A program made the position numbers and the translations under genes. The notes beneath the pieces were generated by a model. That model searched no databases, had not been told where the DNA came from, and was given only the letters and a program-made list of their open reading frames with translations. From Portulaca oleracea (Eukaryota > Streptophyta > Magnoliopsida > Caryophyllales > Portulacaceae): a stretch of DNA of 64,000 nucleotides. Of the stretch, positions 53,740 through 64,000 are shown piece by piece. The first letter of the stretch is position 1. Each line of letters opens with the position of its first letter. Where the stretch lies: contig CM055870.1 of assembly GCA_029582165.1 (NCBI GenBank), forward strand, positions 48,998,513-49,062,512, read 5' to 3'.

Positions 53740-56700
53740 TTACATGGACATACTTTAAGGGATTAGAAGATCCTTCAAATCAATGAGTTCTCATACGCCG
53801 CTTGCTCTCAAAGAAAGTTAATCACAAGGCCATCACCATCTAAGATTAGGGTTGAATCTCCCGCATTTTTGGAACGTATACAAGGTGACATTTGTGGTCC
53901 TGTAGACCTACCATGTGGACCATTTGAATATTTTATTGTTTTAATTGATGTATCATTAAGATGGTCACATGTGCGTTTATTGTCAACCTGCAATTTGGCA
54001 TTTGCAAGATTGCTCGCTCAATCGATTAAACTACGAACACATTTTCCAGATCATTCAATCAAGAAAATTCGTTGATAATGCTGGTGAATTTAAGTCTAAA
54101 AAGCCTTTGATAATTTTTGTATGTCAATTGGCACAGAAGTTGAACATAATGTGTTGTGTCCATACACAAAATGGTATAGCATAATCATTTGTTAAGCACA
54201 TGCAACTAGTTGCAAGACCATTGCTTGGGGGCATACTATATTGCATGCCGCATCATTGATTTGCATTAGGCCAGTTGGTTATCATGAATGTTCTCCCCCT
54301 ACAATTGGTTTTTGGCCATGAACCAAATATCTCCCATCTACAAACTTTTGGATGTGCAGTGTATGTACCTATTGCTCCACCACAACACACTAAGATTGGA
54401 CCTCAAAGGAGATTGAGAATATATGTTGGGTAAAAATCTCAATCTATTATTAAGTATTTAGAACCATCAACTAGAGGTTTGTTTACGACACAATTTGTCA
54501 ACTGCCACTTTAATGAGACAATTTTCCCAAAATTAGGGGGAGAGTCAAGCAATTGGGCAAGGAGGTAAGTTGGAATGAATTACTGTTAATTGCTAAAGCA
54601 TCTTGATCCTCATACAAAGCAGTGTGAACTAGAAGTTCAAAGCATAATCCATTTACAAACTCTAGCGAATCAACACTGCTAGACGCTTTTACTAACCCAC
54701 AAAAAGTCAATAAGTCTTACATTCCAGCTGCGAATGCTCCTATTAGAATTGATGTCCCAACAGGACTAAGTGCTATTGCAAATAAGTCTAAACCACAATT
54801 GAAGCATGGTAAACCAATCGGTTCCAAAGACAAAGATCCACGAAAAAGAAAAGAAGTAAAGAGTAATGATAACCAACACGAGGAAATATCAACTCCAGAA
54901 GAGTCCCAAAACATGACAAATGTGGAAGTTGCACCACAAACTCATGTACCTGAAAGTTGCAATTAATGATGAGATCTCAATTAATTATGTCATCACTAGG
55001 TTAAGGTAGAACAGAAATGAAATCGACGTCGATACAATTAATGTTTTCATACAATGTAGCATTAAATATCATGAATGAAAATGAGGATCATGAACCAAGG
55101 TATGTTATAGAATGCAGACAAAGAAAATATTGGCCAAAATGGAAAGATGCAATCAAGACAGAAGTAGATTCTCTCACAAAAAGGGAAGTATTCGGACCTG
55201 TAGTCCGTACGCCAACAAACATATAACCTGTGGGATTCAAATGGGTCTTTGTGCGAAAACGAAATGAGTAAAATGAGATCGTGAGATATAAAGCACGACT
55301 AGTTGCACAAGGGTTTTCACATAAACCAAGTATCGACTATGAAGAAACATACTCCCGAGTAGTTGATGCTACTACATTTCGATACTTATTAAGTGTGGCA
55401 GTATATGAAAATCTTAGTATACATCTTATGGATGTTGTTACAGTTTATTTATATTGAAACTTGACAACGACGTTTACATGAAACTCCCTGAAGGATTTAA
55501 ATTTCTGGAAGCACATAATAAGCATATCCGAGAACTTTATTCAACCAAGTTGAATAGATCTTTATATCGATTAAAGCAATCTGGATGCATGTGGTATGAT
55601 CGCCTTAGTGAGTATTTGTTGAAAAAAGGATATATAAATAATCTTGTTTGTCCATGCATTTTTATAAAGAGATCCAAATTCGTTATAATCGTTTATGTTG
55701 ATGATTTAACATGAGAGGGACTCAAAAGAGCTCCGAAGAGCAGCAGATTCCTTAAAGAAAGAATTTAAAATGAAAGATCTTGATAAAACCAATTTTTGTC
55801 TTGGTCTACAAACTAAGGTGAACACCTTGAGATTAGAGTTTATGTGCATCAGTCAACCTATTTAGCAAAGATGCTAAAACGATTCTACATGGATAGTGCA
55901 CACCCATTAAGTACTCCAATGATAGTAAGATTACTTGATGTGAAAAAAGATCCTTTTAGACCGATAGAAGATGGTCAAGAATTCCTCGGTCATGAAGTAC
56001 TGTATTTAAGTGCTATTAGAGCACCAATGTGCCTTGCTAGTCATACGTGACCAGATATTTCATTTTCTATGAATTTGTTGACAAGATTTAGCTCATGTCC
56101 AACACGATGACATTGGAATGGAGTTAAGCATATATTTCGATACCTTCGAGGTACGATGGATATGGGTCTATATTATCCTCACAAAATTAAAGAAGATTTG
56201 ACAAGCTATGCTGATGCCGGATACTTATCTAATCCCCATAACGCTCGATCACAAACTGGGTATGTGTTCAATTGTGGTGCAAATTTCATTTCATGGCACT
56301 CTATGAGACAAACCTTAACAGTTACCTCCTATAATCATGCTGAAATTTTGGCAATTCATGAGGCTAGCAGAGAATGTGTTTGGTTAAAATTTGTAATCCA
56401 ACACATACAGGGAACTTGTGGTTTATCCTCAAGCAATGATATTCCCACAATTTTATATGAGGATAATGTTGTTTGTGTAGCAGAATTGAAAGCATGATAC
56501 ATTAAAGGTGATACAGCATAACGTATTGCACTAAAGTTCTTTTTCACTCATGATCTCCAAAAAAACAATGGATTAGTGTTCAACAAATTCAGTCTAGTGA
56601 GAATTTGGCAGATTTTTACCAAGTCTTTCCGACTGCAACTTTTGAGAAGTTAGTCCGTAAAATCGGGTTGTGTCGTCTCAGAGATGTTTGTTGATGCTCA

Positions 56701-56764
56701 TGTTAGGGGGAATTTATTGCGTTTTACTATTTTTCCTTATCTGAGATTTTGTCTGATTGAGTTT
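53740..56764 (+). pseudogene. Ty1/copia pol remnant
   Basis: Across many stops and shifts the order integrase, RT, RNase H is readable. Integrase: LERIQGDICGPVDLPCGPFE, DNAGEFKSK. RT: YKARLVAQGF, DYEETYSRVVDATTFRYLLS, VYVDDLT. RNase H: SYADAGYLSNPHNARSQTG, YNHAEILAIHEASRECVWL. The gag region is absent; the remnant starts inside the 228-bp array near 53,740. It continues after element D at 63,342-63,538. Confidence 0.85.
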
Positions 56765-58125
56765 TGTTCGGTTGTAATTTTTGTGGTTTTATAAGTTAAG
56801 GTTGTCGGTCCACAGGGATGGGTGTGAGGCTTGATTAAGGATAATCGGTTTGTGTAAAGGGGTTTTTCTCAATGCGGAAAGCAATAAATTATGTAAATGA
56901 AGCAATAAACTAATCTAGACAAGATAATAATAAAGAAAGCAATTAAAAGCATGAAATCAAACAAAGCAATTAAAGCAAGGAATGGAAATCTAGAATGAAC
57001 AATGAAATTAGAGACAAGAAATTATACCTTTGATGACTAATATTCAATAAACCTTCAATCTACACTTGAATTTCCCCCGAACAAACAAGAAATTGTGGTT
57101 TGGATTACCAAGAATCCCCCAAATTCTCACTAGTAAGTAGAATTGGAGTTCCTTGACCCTCCTCCCCACTAAAAATGGAGTTGATTGTGGCTAACACTAT
57201 AAAGCTTGGAAAACAAGTCAACAATGGAGATTAGAGAGGAGAGAGAGAGAAAAAACTTGTAAAACACTTCAATGAAGACAAGAGAGAGCTTGAGAGAGAT
57301 TGAGAAAGCTTGAGAAAGTTGAATACAAATGCTAGAAATCAAAGAAAGCTTGAAGAACAATGAAGAACAATTGAAAACTTGAAGAACAATTAAGAGAGAT
57401 TAAAGCAAATAAAGGAAAGCAATTAAATCTAATTCTACTCCTAAACTACCTAGGCTAATTGATTCTCTCTTGGATTAATACAAGTGGGTATTTATAGAAG
57501 AAGGAAAAATACAACCCAAAACCCTAGAACAAATCGCAGCACGCGCGTCTGCAGACAGAGTGGCTCGGGCGAGCCACCCCCTGGCTCGGGCGAGCCAGCG
57601 TTCTGGCTGGTGTTTTTTGTTGCCCAGGCGCTCGGGCGAGCGGCGTTACGCGATTTTTCCCCGACTTTAAACGCGCATAACTTCTTCATCCGAACTCCAT
57701 TTTAGGCCCGTAAGATATCGATGGAAAGCTCTCGGTGTGTACTTTAAGCTCCCAAAATTTCAGAGCAATCGGAGTTGTAACGAAGGAGTTATGACCCAAA
57801 GGGTGAAGGCACACGTATTTCAAACCTTTGAGTTTGTACCGTTCCCCTGTTTTGCGCCAATCTTGATATGGAATTTCCAACCGGTTTCCTTGGCTCTCGA
57901 CTCGGGTTGACTTGGTTTGACTCGGATCTCGGCTCGGGTTGACTTGGTTTGACTCAGGAAATAGCTCGGGATTCCCTAAAAACCTTCAATTAAGCCCAAA
58001 CTTCTTCTAACTCCTTATTTTCCTACAAAACACCAAATCATTATATCTAATATATAAATAGGGGTTAAAACAAGCAAATATACCCTATAAAAGATAAGAA
58101 ATTCGGCTCAGAACGAGGCCGAACA
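56765..58125 (-). repeat. Element D 3' LTR
   Basis: On the minus strand it runs from TGTTCGGCCTCGTTCTGAGC to CTACAACCGAACA-type ends. Inverted repeats: GGCTCGGGCGAGCC at 57,562-57,575 and 57,583-57,596, and CGCTCGGGCGAGCG at 57,629-57,642 (plus-strand reading). A TATA box on the minus strand (TATAAATACCC) is near 57,488-57,498. Confidence 0.92.
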
Positions 58126-60060
58126 CCACTCCAACACAAGGGTTTGCTCGCCCCGAGCAAACTAAAAACGAAGAAAAGGACTAAAAAGAAAAACTAAAAA
58201 CCTAACTCACATTCGCAGGAATCGCGGATGCATTTAGCACGTGCATCGAGCCCTTTAAACCCCCCGGCAGCCCGGGTGGACGAGGTAGGTCTCGTGAGGG
58301 TTTATAGCAACTAGACCCACAAAAGCCATAGAAAAAGGAAAGAGGGAAAGTGAAAAACAAAACAAGTTTAAAAGAAAAGAAAAAGAGAACTGCTCGTTTC
58401 AATGAATCAGGTCGTTTCAATTAAGAAAACGGTATTAATCCTCCAAAAGGAACCGTTATGAGCATCTCACAACTCTTAACTCAAACAACTGCCAATCTTA
58501 GAAGTTTTTTGATTCTTTACACCTCATGTAGAGTTTAATCCCATTTGAAAGAGTTTTAAACAGTTCTAATCGATCCCGGACGACCCAAAAGACTCACACC
58601 CGAGCTTACAAAACAGCGAAACGAACAAAGGAAAGGAAAGAGTTGTCCCTCCCCGCATTTGGTCGCCCTTGGCTTGGTGAGGGCCGCAGGTGATGCAAGG
58701 AAGAGCCCCTCACTTTATTAACACTTCAAACTTTTTCTTCTTTTTAATGTCGGTATTAGCCTTATTTTCGGGAATTGGACGGCCCATATAAGGGGTATAC
58801 CCTCCCAACACGGTCTTTTCCATTCGCCTCTCCGTCGCAAAGCGATATAGGTGGAGGGTTAAGGGGCATCCGTGTCGTACCACTGATACCGGGCCTGTGT
58901 AGATTGGCTAAGTGTATGGTGGTTGATATCGTAAAGCCGACACGCCCCACTTAGTCAAATTTTTTAATTTTGCTGCTATTTTCTTACTTTTGCTTTGGCT
59001 TTTGCTTTTTCTCTTCTTTTTTTTCTTTTTCTTTTTAGAAAACAAGCTCGGATATGAACCCCTAGAATCTCCCAGTTTCAACCAAAACATAAAAAGAAGA
59101 AATGGAATCTCACTAGACACTTGATGAAAAGAATCTAATTAAGGTAAGTCATGACAATCGCCCCCGTTAGAGTCGAAAATGCTCAAACCGGTTTCTTTCA
59201 AAGAAGATTAAGAACGGCTTCCTGATTTCAACAACGAAATCCAAGAAACAAAGCAAAAACAAAAACAAAACGAAAAACGAAAACTTTCAAGGTTTTTCAC
59301 TCCCTTTTTTCTCCTTTTCACACAAAATTTTTCAAATTTTTCGACACAAACTACGAAAACAAAGACTCAAAACTAGGTGATCTACCCATGACAAATGGAA
59401 GTATCACCCCCACTCCACACAAAACTTCACAATGTCCCCATTGTGAGAAGAAGGTGTCACAAATAAGGTAGAAAACCTAAAACACACAACAAACAATAAT
59501 TGGTGGCGACAGAGCCCACACGGCTCTAACAACAATAATATCCCAACATTCACACTCAAGGGTTCGCCACCCAAAAGAAAATCAAGCATGCATCATGGAT
59601 CATCGATATATTCACATAAAGAGAGGGTGGCAAGAAGTTACCTCAAGATCTTCAATTAAAAGCACTCAATCCACGATCCAAAGAACATCACACCATAGGT
59701 TAGAAATAAACAAGAAAAACATACTATGTGTGATGGTTCACATGCAAGATGAAAAAAAAGAAAAACAAATTATACAAGACACTAAGGACTAATGAACTAA
59801 GAAAACAAACTAAAATATTTACAAAACGACTCTTTTTTTCTTTTCTTAGACTCGAATACCGGAATACATACTACCCTCCCACTCCAACACAAAGAGGTTG
59901 TCGTGTCCTCAAAATGGAAACAGAAGTAGGTAAGCAAGCACCCCAAAATAAAAGAAAAGGACACACACAAAAAGAAAAGAAAACCGACTCACTAAATATA
60001 CACAAGAAGGTGAGGAAAGATATTACCTAGAAGCCTTCTTATCAATAAGCTCATTCCTTC
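58126..60060 (-). repeat. Element D 3' non-coding region
   Basis: No gene. It contains blocks homologous to element A 14,080-15,739 (58,205-58,300 and 58,765-58,910), a pyrimidine tract on the minus strand (59,000-59,040 and 59,830-59,850) and a polypurine-like GTGTTGGAGTGG next to the LTR (58,126-58,137). Its conservation between two elements of different age suggests a role in packaging or replication, which is inference. Confidence 0.55.
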
Positions 60061-61362
60061 TCACCTCACGATATCGGGCACCAAGTCAAAACCATTCAAC
60101 GCCCGGAGTAACAAATCATGCATCCTCTCATGCATCTCAGAATGGTGGTGGTAAGAGCACACTCGCAATAGCACATAAACAAACATTAGTGCCCTTAACA
60201 ATTTATCAAATGCCTTAGAAGGGTCATAGAACTGATGAAATTCATGAATATACAAGACTTTTCTAGACACGGTGAAAGAAGACATGACAAATGGATCCTC
60301 CCATTGACTCGTAAATGGAGATTGGATATACAAATCAACGGAAGGAGACAATACAACACATTTCTGAACATGCTCATGCGAAGACTTGGATGCAAACAAT
60401 GGTTCAAACTCAATATCCATGCAATTTTCATCAAACACAAATTCCAAATCACAACTTTCATCCAAATAATCATAATCGTCAATAGGTGATAAGGAAAATA
60501 GAGGGTTAGACCACATCATAACACTCCCAACATCACACACAAGCACATCTTCATCTTCATCAATATCAGACTCACTAGAAGAACTATCAACATCAAAAGA
60601 CAAAGGTGCATCATCCAAAGCAACATCAAACGTGAAAGTGGAAGGTTCAGGGTCATAACTCATCGTGAATGACTCATAAAACATGTCATCATCCAAAGCA
60701 TCATCATCAACAACCAAGTTCAAACAATCATGATCAATCCCCAAAGAATTATGCTCATCATCACAGGTATGCACATCAATGGACTCACATACAAGGGTAG
60801 CTAATGCCTCACTAATGCAATGATCCTCAATGAAAGTTAACAAATCGTTATCAAGCACACATTCAATCACAACAGATTCAATTTCACTCTCAACAAGATC
60901 ATGCTCAATTACATCATGGCATTCACTAAACTCAATCTTTTCTTCACATAAAGGCATGGACAAGGGTGTGGACAATAGTTCATCATCTAGCATGTTTTCA
61001 ACTAATTCTACATCATCAAACACAAAATCATCATGTTCCTCATGCTCATTAGGTGGGGCTGGAGCTAAGGAATTACTAAGTAGTCCAAGGCATGGTCGGT
61101 TATAATAGTCATCATCCTCATCATACACAGAAAAATCAACTTGCATTTCAGGACTTAAAGACGATGAATGACCTACTTCAACATTCGAATCAACCATTTG
61201 TGAAGACGGAGTTACTACCCTTTGATTACTCTCATGGACAAATTCACGCATATACTCATTCATGTTCGCACATAATTTTTCTACTTCTGCCTTGAAGGAA
61301 ACCACTGTAGCTTGCAAACAAGAAATTGAACTATGATACGGCGAATCACACAAGGAGCACAC
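60061..61362 (-). CDS. Element D zinc-knuckle acidic protein
   Basis: An uninterrupted 433-residue frame. It opens with a CX2CX4HX4C knuckle (CSLCDSPYHSSISC, residues 2-15) and a short helical stretch with Cys (VEKLCANMNEYMREFVHE). About 300 acidic residues with many Asp/Glu/Ser follow (SSSSESDIDEDEDVLVCDVG). It ends in a basic, His/Met-rich tail (SEMHERMHDLLLRALNG). It is probably the continuation of the mini-gag frames upstream, so the Met at 61,362 may not be the true start. Versions in A and E are broken. No known enzyme motif is visible; function unknown. Confidence 0.7.
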   Translation of the reverse strand: MCSLCDSPYHSSISCLQATVVSFKAEVEKLCANMNEYMREFVHESNQRVVTPSSQMVDSNVEVGHSSSLSPEMQVDFSVYDEDDDYYNRPCLGLLSNSLAPAPPNEHEEHDDFVFDDVELVENMLDDELLSTPLSMPLCEEKIEFSECHDVIEHDLVESEIESVVIECVLDNDLLTFIEDHCISEALATLVCESIDVHTCDDEHNSLGIDHDCLNLVVDDDALDDDMFYESFTMSYDPEPSTFTFDVALDDAPLSFDVDSSSSESDIDEDEDVLVCDVGSVMMWSNPLFSLSPIDDYDYLDESCDLEFVFDENCMDIEFEPLFASKSSHEHVQKCVVLSPSVDLYIQSPFTSQWEDPFVMSSFTVSRKVLYIHEFHQFYDPSKAFDKLLRALMFVYVLLRVCSYHHHSEMHERMHDLLLRALNGFDLVPDIVR

Positions 61363-61782
61363 GGAAGGAGACTCAACATCGGCACTTTGGGAAAGATCAT
61401 ATGATTTTCCACATATCCCCCATCATAAGATTGATCATCAACATACACGGGGTATTCACATGATTGTTCAGTTTCGGTCCCAAAGGGTGGTGCATAAGGA
61501 GGTTGGAAGCTAGGACTAACATTTTGTTGCTCAAATTCATAGGAATCCCTAGACAACCATTCAAGTAACTCCCATGCTTTTTCTTCACCTAAACAAGAAA
61601 ACTCGTAATAATCTTAAAAGGTTTCGGGTCTCATAATTCACACCCTCACTAACAATTCCCAAAAGAGATAATGTATCATAAAAGATACCATATAATTCAC
61701 ATTGAACACGGTAGTCATGCAATCTAGCAAAATACCTCCAAAATATTTCATGCTCAAATTGAGGGAATTGGGGACTATCCAT
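61281..61782 (-). pseudogene. Element D mini-gag
   Basis: Frame 61,782-61,585 starts MDSPQFPQFEHEIFWRYFAR. After a frameshift near 61,600 the frame 61,588-61,397 and then 61,556-61,281 cover the LEWLSRDSYEFEQQ block and a Pro/Tyr-rich linker leading to the zinc-knuckle frame. Only the C-terminal half of an Athila-type gag core is represented. Two small frameshifts separate it from the 433-residue ORF. Confidence 0.65.
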
Positions 61783-61945
61783 AACTCTTTTTTTTCTATT
61801 TTTCTATTTTTCTATTTTTTTTCTTTTCTTTTCTCACTTTTTTTTCGATATTCAATTTTTTTTTCGCTACATTTTTCTAGCATAATCAAGAAAGCAATAA
61901 ACTATGTACACACAAACCAATAGCCTAATCAACCAAATAACGCCA

Positions 61946-61963
61946 TCCCTGGCAACAACGCCA
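61946..61963 (-). other. Element D primer binding site
   Basis: On the minus strand TGGCGTTGTTGCCAGGGA begins one base after the LTR. It differs from the tRNA-Asp-type consensus at few positions and is the best preserved of the three related sites here. Confidence 0.85.
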
Positions 61964-61964
61964 T

Positions 61965-63341
61965 TGTTCGGTTGTAATTTTTGTGGTTTTATAAGTTAAG
62001 GTTGTCGGTCCACAGGGATGGGTGTGAGGCTTGATTAAGGATAATCGGTTTGTGTAAAGAGGTTTTTCTCAATGCGAAAAGCAATAAATTATGTAAATGA
62101 AGCAATAAACTAATCTAGACAAGATAATAATAAAGAAAGCAATTAAAAGCATGAAATCAAATAAAGCAATTGAAGCAAGGAATGGAAATCTAGAATGAAC
62201 AATGAAATTAGAGACAAGAAATTATACCTTTGATGACTAATATTCAATAAACCTTCAATCTACACTTGAATTTCCCCCGAACAAACAAGAAATTGTGGTT
62301 TGGATTACCAAGAATCCCCCAAATTCTCACTAGTAAGTAGAATTGGAGTTCCTTGACCCTCCTCCCCACTAAAAATGGAGTTGATTGTGGCTAATACTAT
62401 AAAGCTTGGAAAACAAGTCAACAATGGAGATTAGAGAGGAGAGAGAGAGAGAAAACTTGTAAAACACTTCCATGAAGACAAGAGAGAGCTTGAGAGAGAT
62501 TGAGAAAGCTTGAGAAAGTTGAATACAAATGCTAGAAATCAAAGAAAGCTTGAAGAACAATGAAGAACAATTGAAAACTTGAAGAACAATTAAGAGAGAT
62601 TAAAGCAAATAAAGGAAAGAAATTAAATCTAATTCTACTCCTAAACTACCTAGGCTAATTGATTCTCTCTTGGATTAATACAAGTGGGTATTTATAGAAG
62701 AAGGAAAAATACAACCCAAAACCCTAGAACAAATCGCAGCACGCGCGTCTGCAGACAGAGTGGCTCGGGCGAGCCACCCCCTGGCTCGGGCGAGCCAGCG
62801 TTCTGGCTGGTGTTTTTTGTTGCCCCAGAAGCCTGGCTCGGGCGAGCCAGCGTTCTGGGCAGTTTTTCCCTGCCGACTTTAAACGCGCATAACTTCTTCA
62901 TCCGAACTCCATTTTAGGCCCGTAAGATATCGATGGAAAGCTCTCGGTGTGTACTTTAAGCTCCCAAAATTTCAGAGCAATCGGAGTTGTAACGAAGGAG
63001 TTATGACCCAAAGGGTGAAGGCACACGTATTTCAAACCTTTGAGTTTGTACCGTTCCCCTGTTTTGCGCCAATCTTGATATGGAATTTCCAACTTCGGTT
63101 TCGCCTTGGCTCTCGACTCGGGTTGACTTGGTTTGACTCGGATCTCGGCTCGGGTTGACTTGGTTTGACTCAGGAAATAGCTCGGGATTCCCTAAAAACC
63201 TTCAATTAAGCCCAAACTTCTTCTAACTCCTTATTTTCCTACAAAACACCAAATCATTATATCTAATATATAAATAGGGGTTAAAACAAGCAAATATACC
63301 CTATAAAAGATAAGAAATTCGGCTCGGAACGAGGCCGAACA
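61965..63341 (-). repeat. Element D 5' LTR
   Basis: 1,377 bp. Inverted repeats GGCTCGGGCGAGCC at 62,762-62,775, 62,783-62,796 and 62,835-62,848 lie upstream of the minus-strand TATA (TATAAATA, 62,689-62,696), so they are in U3. It is almost identical to the 3' LTR outside that region. Confidence 0.92.
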
Positions 63342-63538
63342 AGTTTTCCTTGGAAAGGTTTTTAATGAGGCAACATATGTTGGCGTATCAAGAATTATAC
63401 TTTTTTTCCTCCACTAGGGTCTTTTTCCAATGGGTTTTTCCTAGTAAATTTTTAACGAGGCATATTCTTTTGAAAATGCATATTCGATGGGGAGTGTTAT
63501 GAATAATATATGAATATCTAACTTTTGACATGTGTTAT
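63342..63538 (+). pseudogene. 3' end of the copia remnant
   Basis: After the AGTTT duplication the typical copia 3' untranslated text resumes (TTTAATGAGGCAACATATG, TTTAACGAGGCATATTC). A polypurine tract, GATGGGGAGTG (63,487-63,497), and an apparent LTR start, TGTTATGAATAATATATG, follow. Confidence 0.7.
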
Positions 63539-64000
63539 TGTAGGACCCAGAAAAATTCCCGTTCGGGGAAATTGTTTCGGATGCGCTACTTAAATGATCA
63601 GGAGCCGACTAAGGTTGCTTAATCGTTAAATAAGGATATCTTTATTTTATGAAATTCATTTTCGGGGTGATGAAACTTTATTTATTTACAAATCTATTTT
63701 TTATTATTTTAATATTCGAAATTGCACAAAATACGTTAATAATGATTTGATACCGGCCCGAATACCAGATCCAAGCCTAAGAAGGAGCAAGCGGGCCAAC
63801 AAAACTCGTCAAAACCCGCAGGGGTTTTGACAATTTCTGGACCGGGCCTCTTGTCTTCTCGCCCCAAAGAAAGGTTGGTGGAAATTGATAAAACCCGCGA
63901 GGGTTTTATCAATTTCTCGCCCATTTCTCTCGGGTCTAGCCTTTAATTGGTGAGAGAATTGTATTAAATCATTTTTTAAAATTATTTTTATGCAAGTGCG
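63539..64000 (+). repeat. Possible LTR running off the right edge
   Basis: TGTAGGACCCAGAAAAATTC at 63,539 abuts the copia LTR start abruptly and looks like an LTR terminus. No ORF. It contains two 24-nt near-perfect inverted repeats (63,808-63,831 and 63,887-63,910). The partner end lies outside the window, so the call is tentative. Confidence 0.4.

Larger units (their letters stand above)
56765..63341 (-). mobile_element. Element D: young non-autonomous gag-only LTR element
   Basis: 6,577 bp between AGTTT duplications (56,760-56,764 and 63,342-63,346). Its LTRs of 1,361 and 1,377 bp are nearly identical except around 57,620-57,660/62,820-62,875. It has an intact-looking primer site and a 433-residue ORF, but no protease, RT or integrase. 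It needs enzymes of another element. It lies inside the copia remnant. Confidence 0.92.

Overview
The window is nuclear DNA of a flowering plant, probably a eudicot. It is AT-rich, has an intron-bearing host gene at one end, and is otherwise packed with plant transposable elements and one endogenous plant pararetrovirus. No bacterial, organellar, tRNA or rRNA genes were seen. The only ordinary host gene is the first exon of a fasciclin-like arabinogalactan protein (FLA, about 0.79-1.44 kb, minus strand), whose remaining exon(s) lie off the left edge. Around it (0-7.9 kb) are nested small DNA transposons: Stowaway-type MITEs, a 9-bp-TSD Mutator-type MITE inside one of them, and a hAT-type element with a perfect 8-bp TSD.

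From 7.9 kb on, the window is LTR retroelements. Element A (7.9-18.35 kb, +) is a decayed Athila-like element with gag and protease but no reverse transcriptase or integrase. A reverse solo LTR interrupts its gag and another solo LTR (TSD TTCAT) interrupts its 3' LTR. Element B (19,725-26,591, -, TSD ATGGG) is a nearly complete CRM-type chromovirus with gag, protease, RT, RNase H and integrase, sitting in a Ty1/copia remnant. A Sirevirus-like solo LTR (28,049-29,052, TSD CAACC), a degenerate about 25-bp minisatellite and a LINE RNase H fragment follow.

An endogenous caulimovirid lies on the minus strand at 33.4-40.55 kb. It has a tRNA-Met primer site, a coiled-coil ORF, a coat-plus-movement ORF broken by frameshifts, an uninterrupted protease-RT-RNase H ORF of 650 residues, a transactivator-like ORF, and a TATA box with polyadenylation signal. 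The order coat then movement, with separate RT and transactivator ORFs, resembles cavemoviruses and solendoviruses. A 1,255-bp Pack-MULE (39,009-40,263; 9-bp TSD CTCAAGCAC; about 135-bp TIRs) is inserted in its first ORF and carries a captured RMA-type RING-finger gene.

The right third is a nest built on a tandem array of about 228-bp repeats (41.0-41.4 and 51.5-53.7 kb). Element E (41,376-51,520, +) entered the array; element F (44,527-50,990, -) entered E; a long solo LTR G (about 46.17-49.09 kb) entered F; two Mutator-type MITEs also entered the array. Beyond it, a dead Ty1/copia element (53.7-63.5 kb) contains element D (56,765-63,341, -, TSD AGTTT), a young insertion. A, D and E share LTR ends, tRNA-Asp-like primer sites and a long acidic ORF. 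D and E keep only the C-terminal half of an Athila gag plus a zinc knuckle and no pol, so they must be moved by another element.

The most unusual signal is in the LTRs. Upstream of the TATA box, elements A, C, D, E and F carry arrays of 14-nt inverted repeats of the form arm6-CC-arm6'. The arms differ between elements, and even between the two LTRs of D, while pairing is largely kept.
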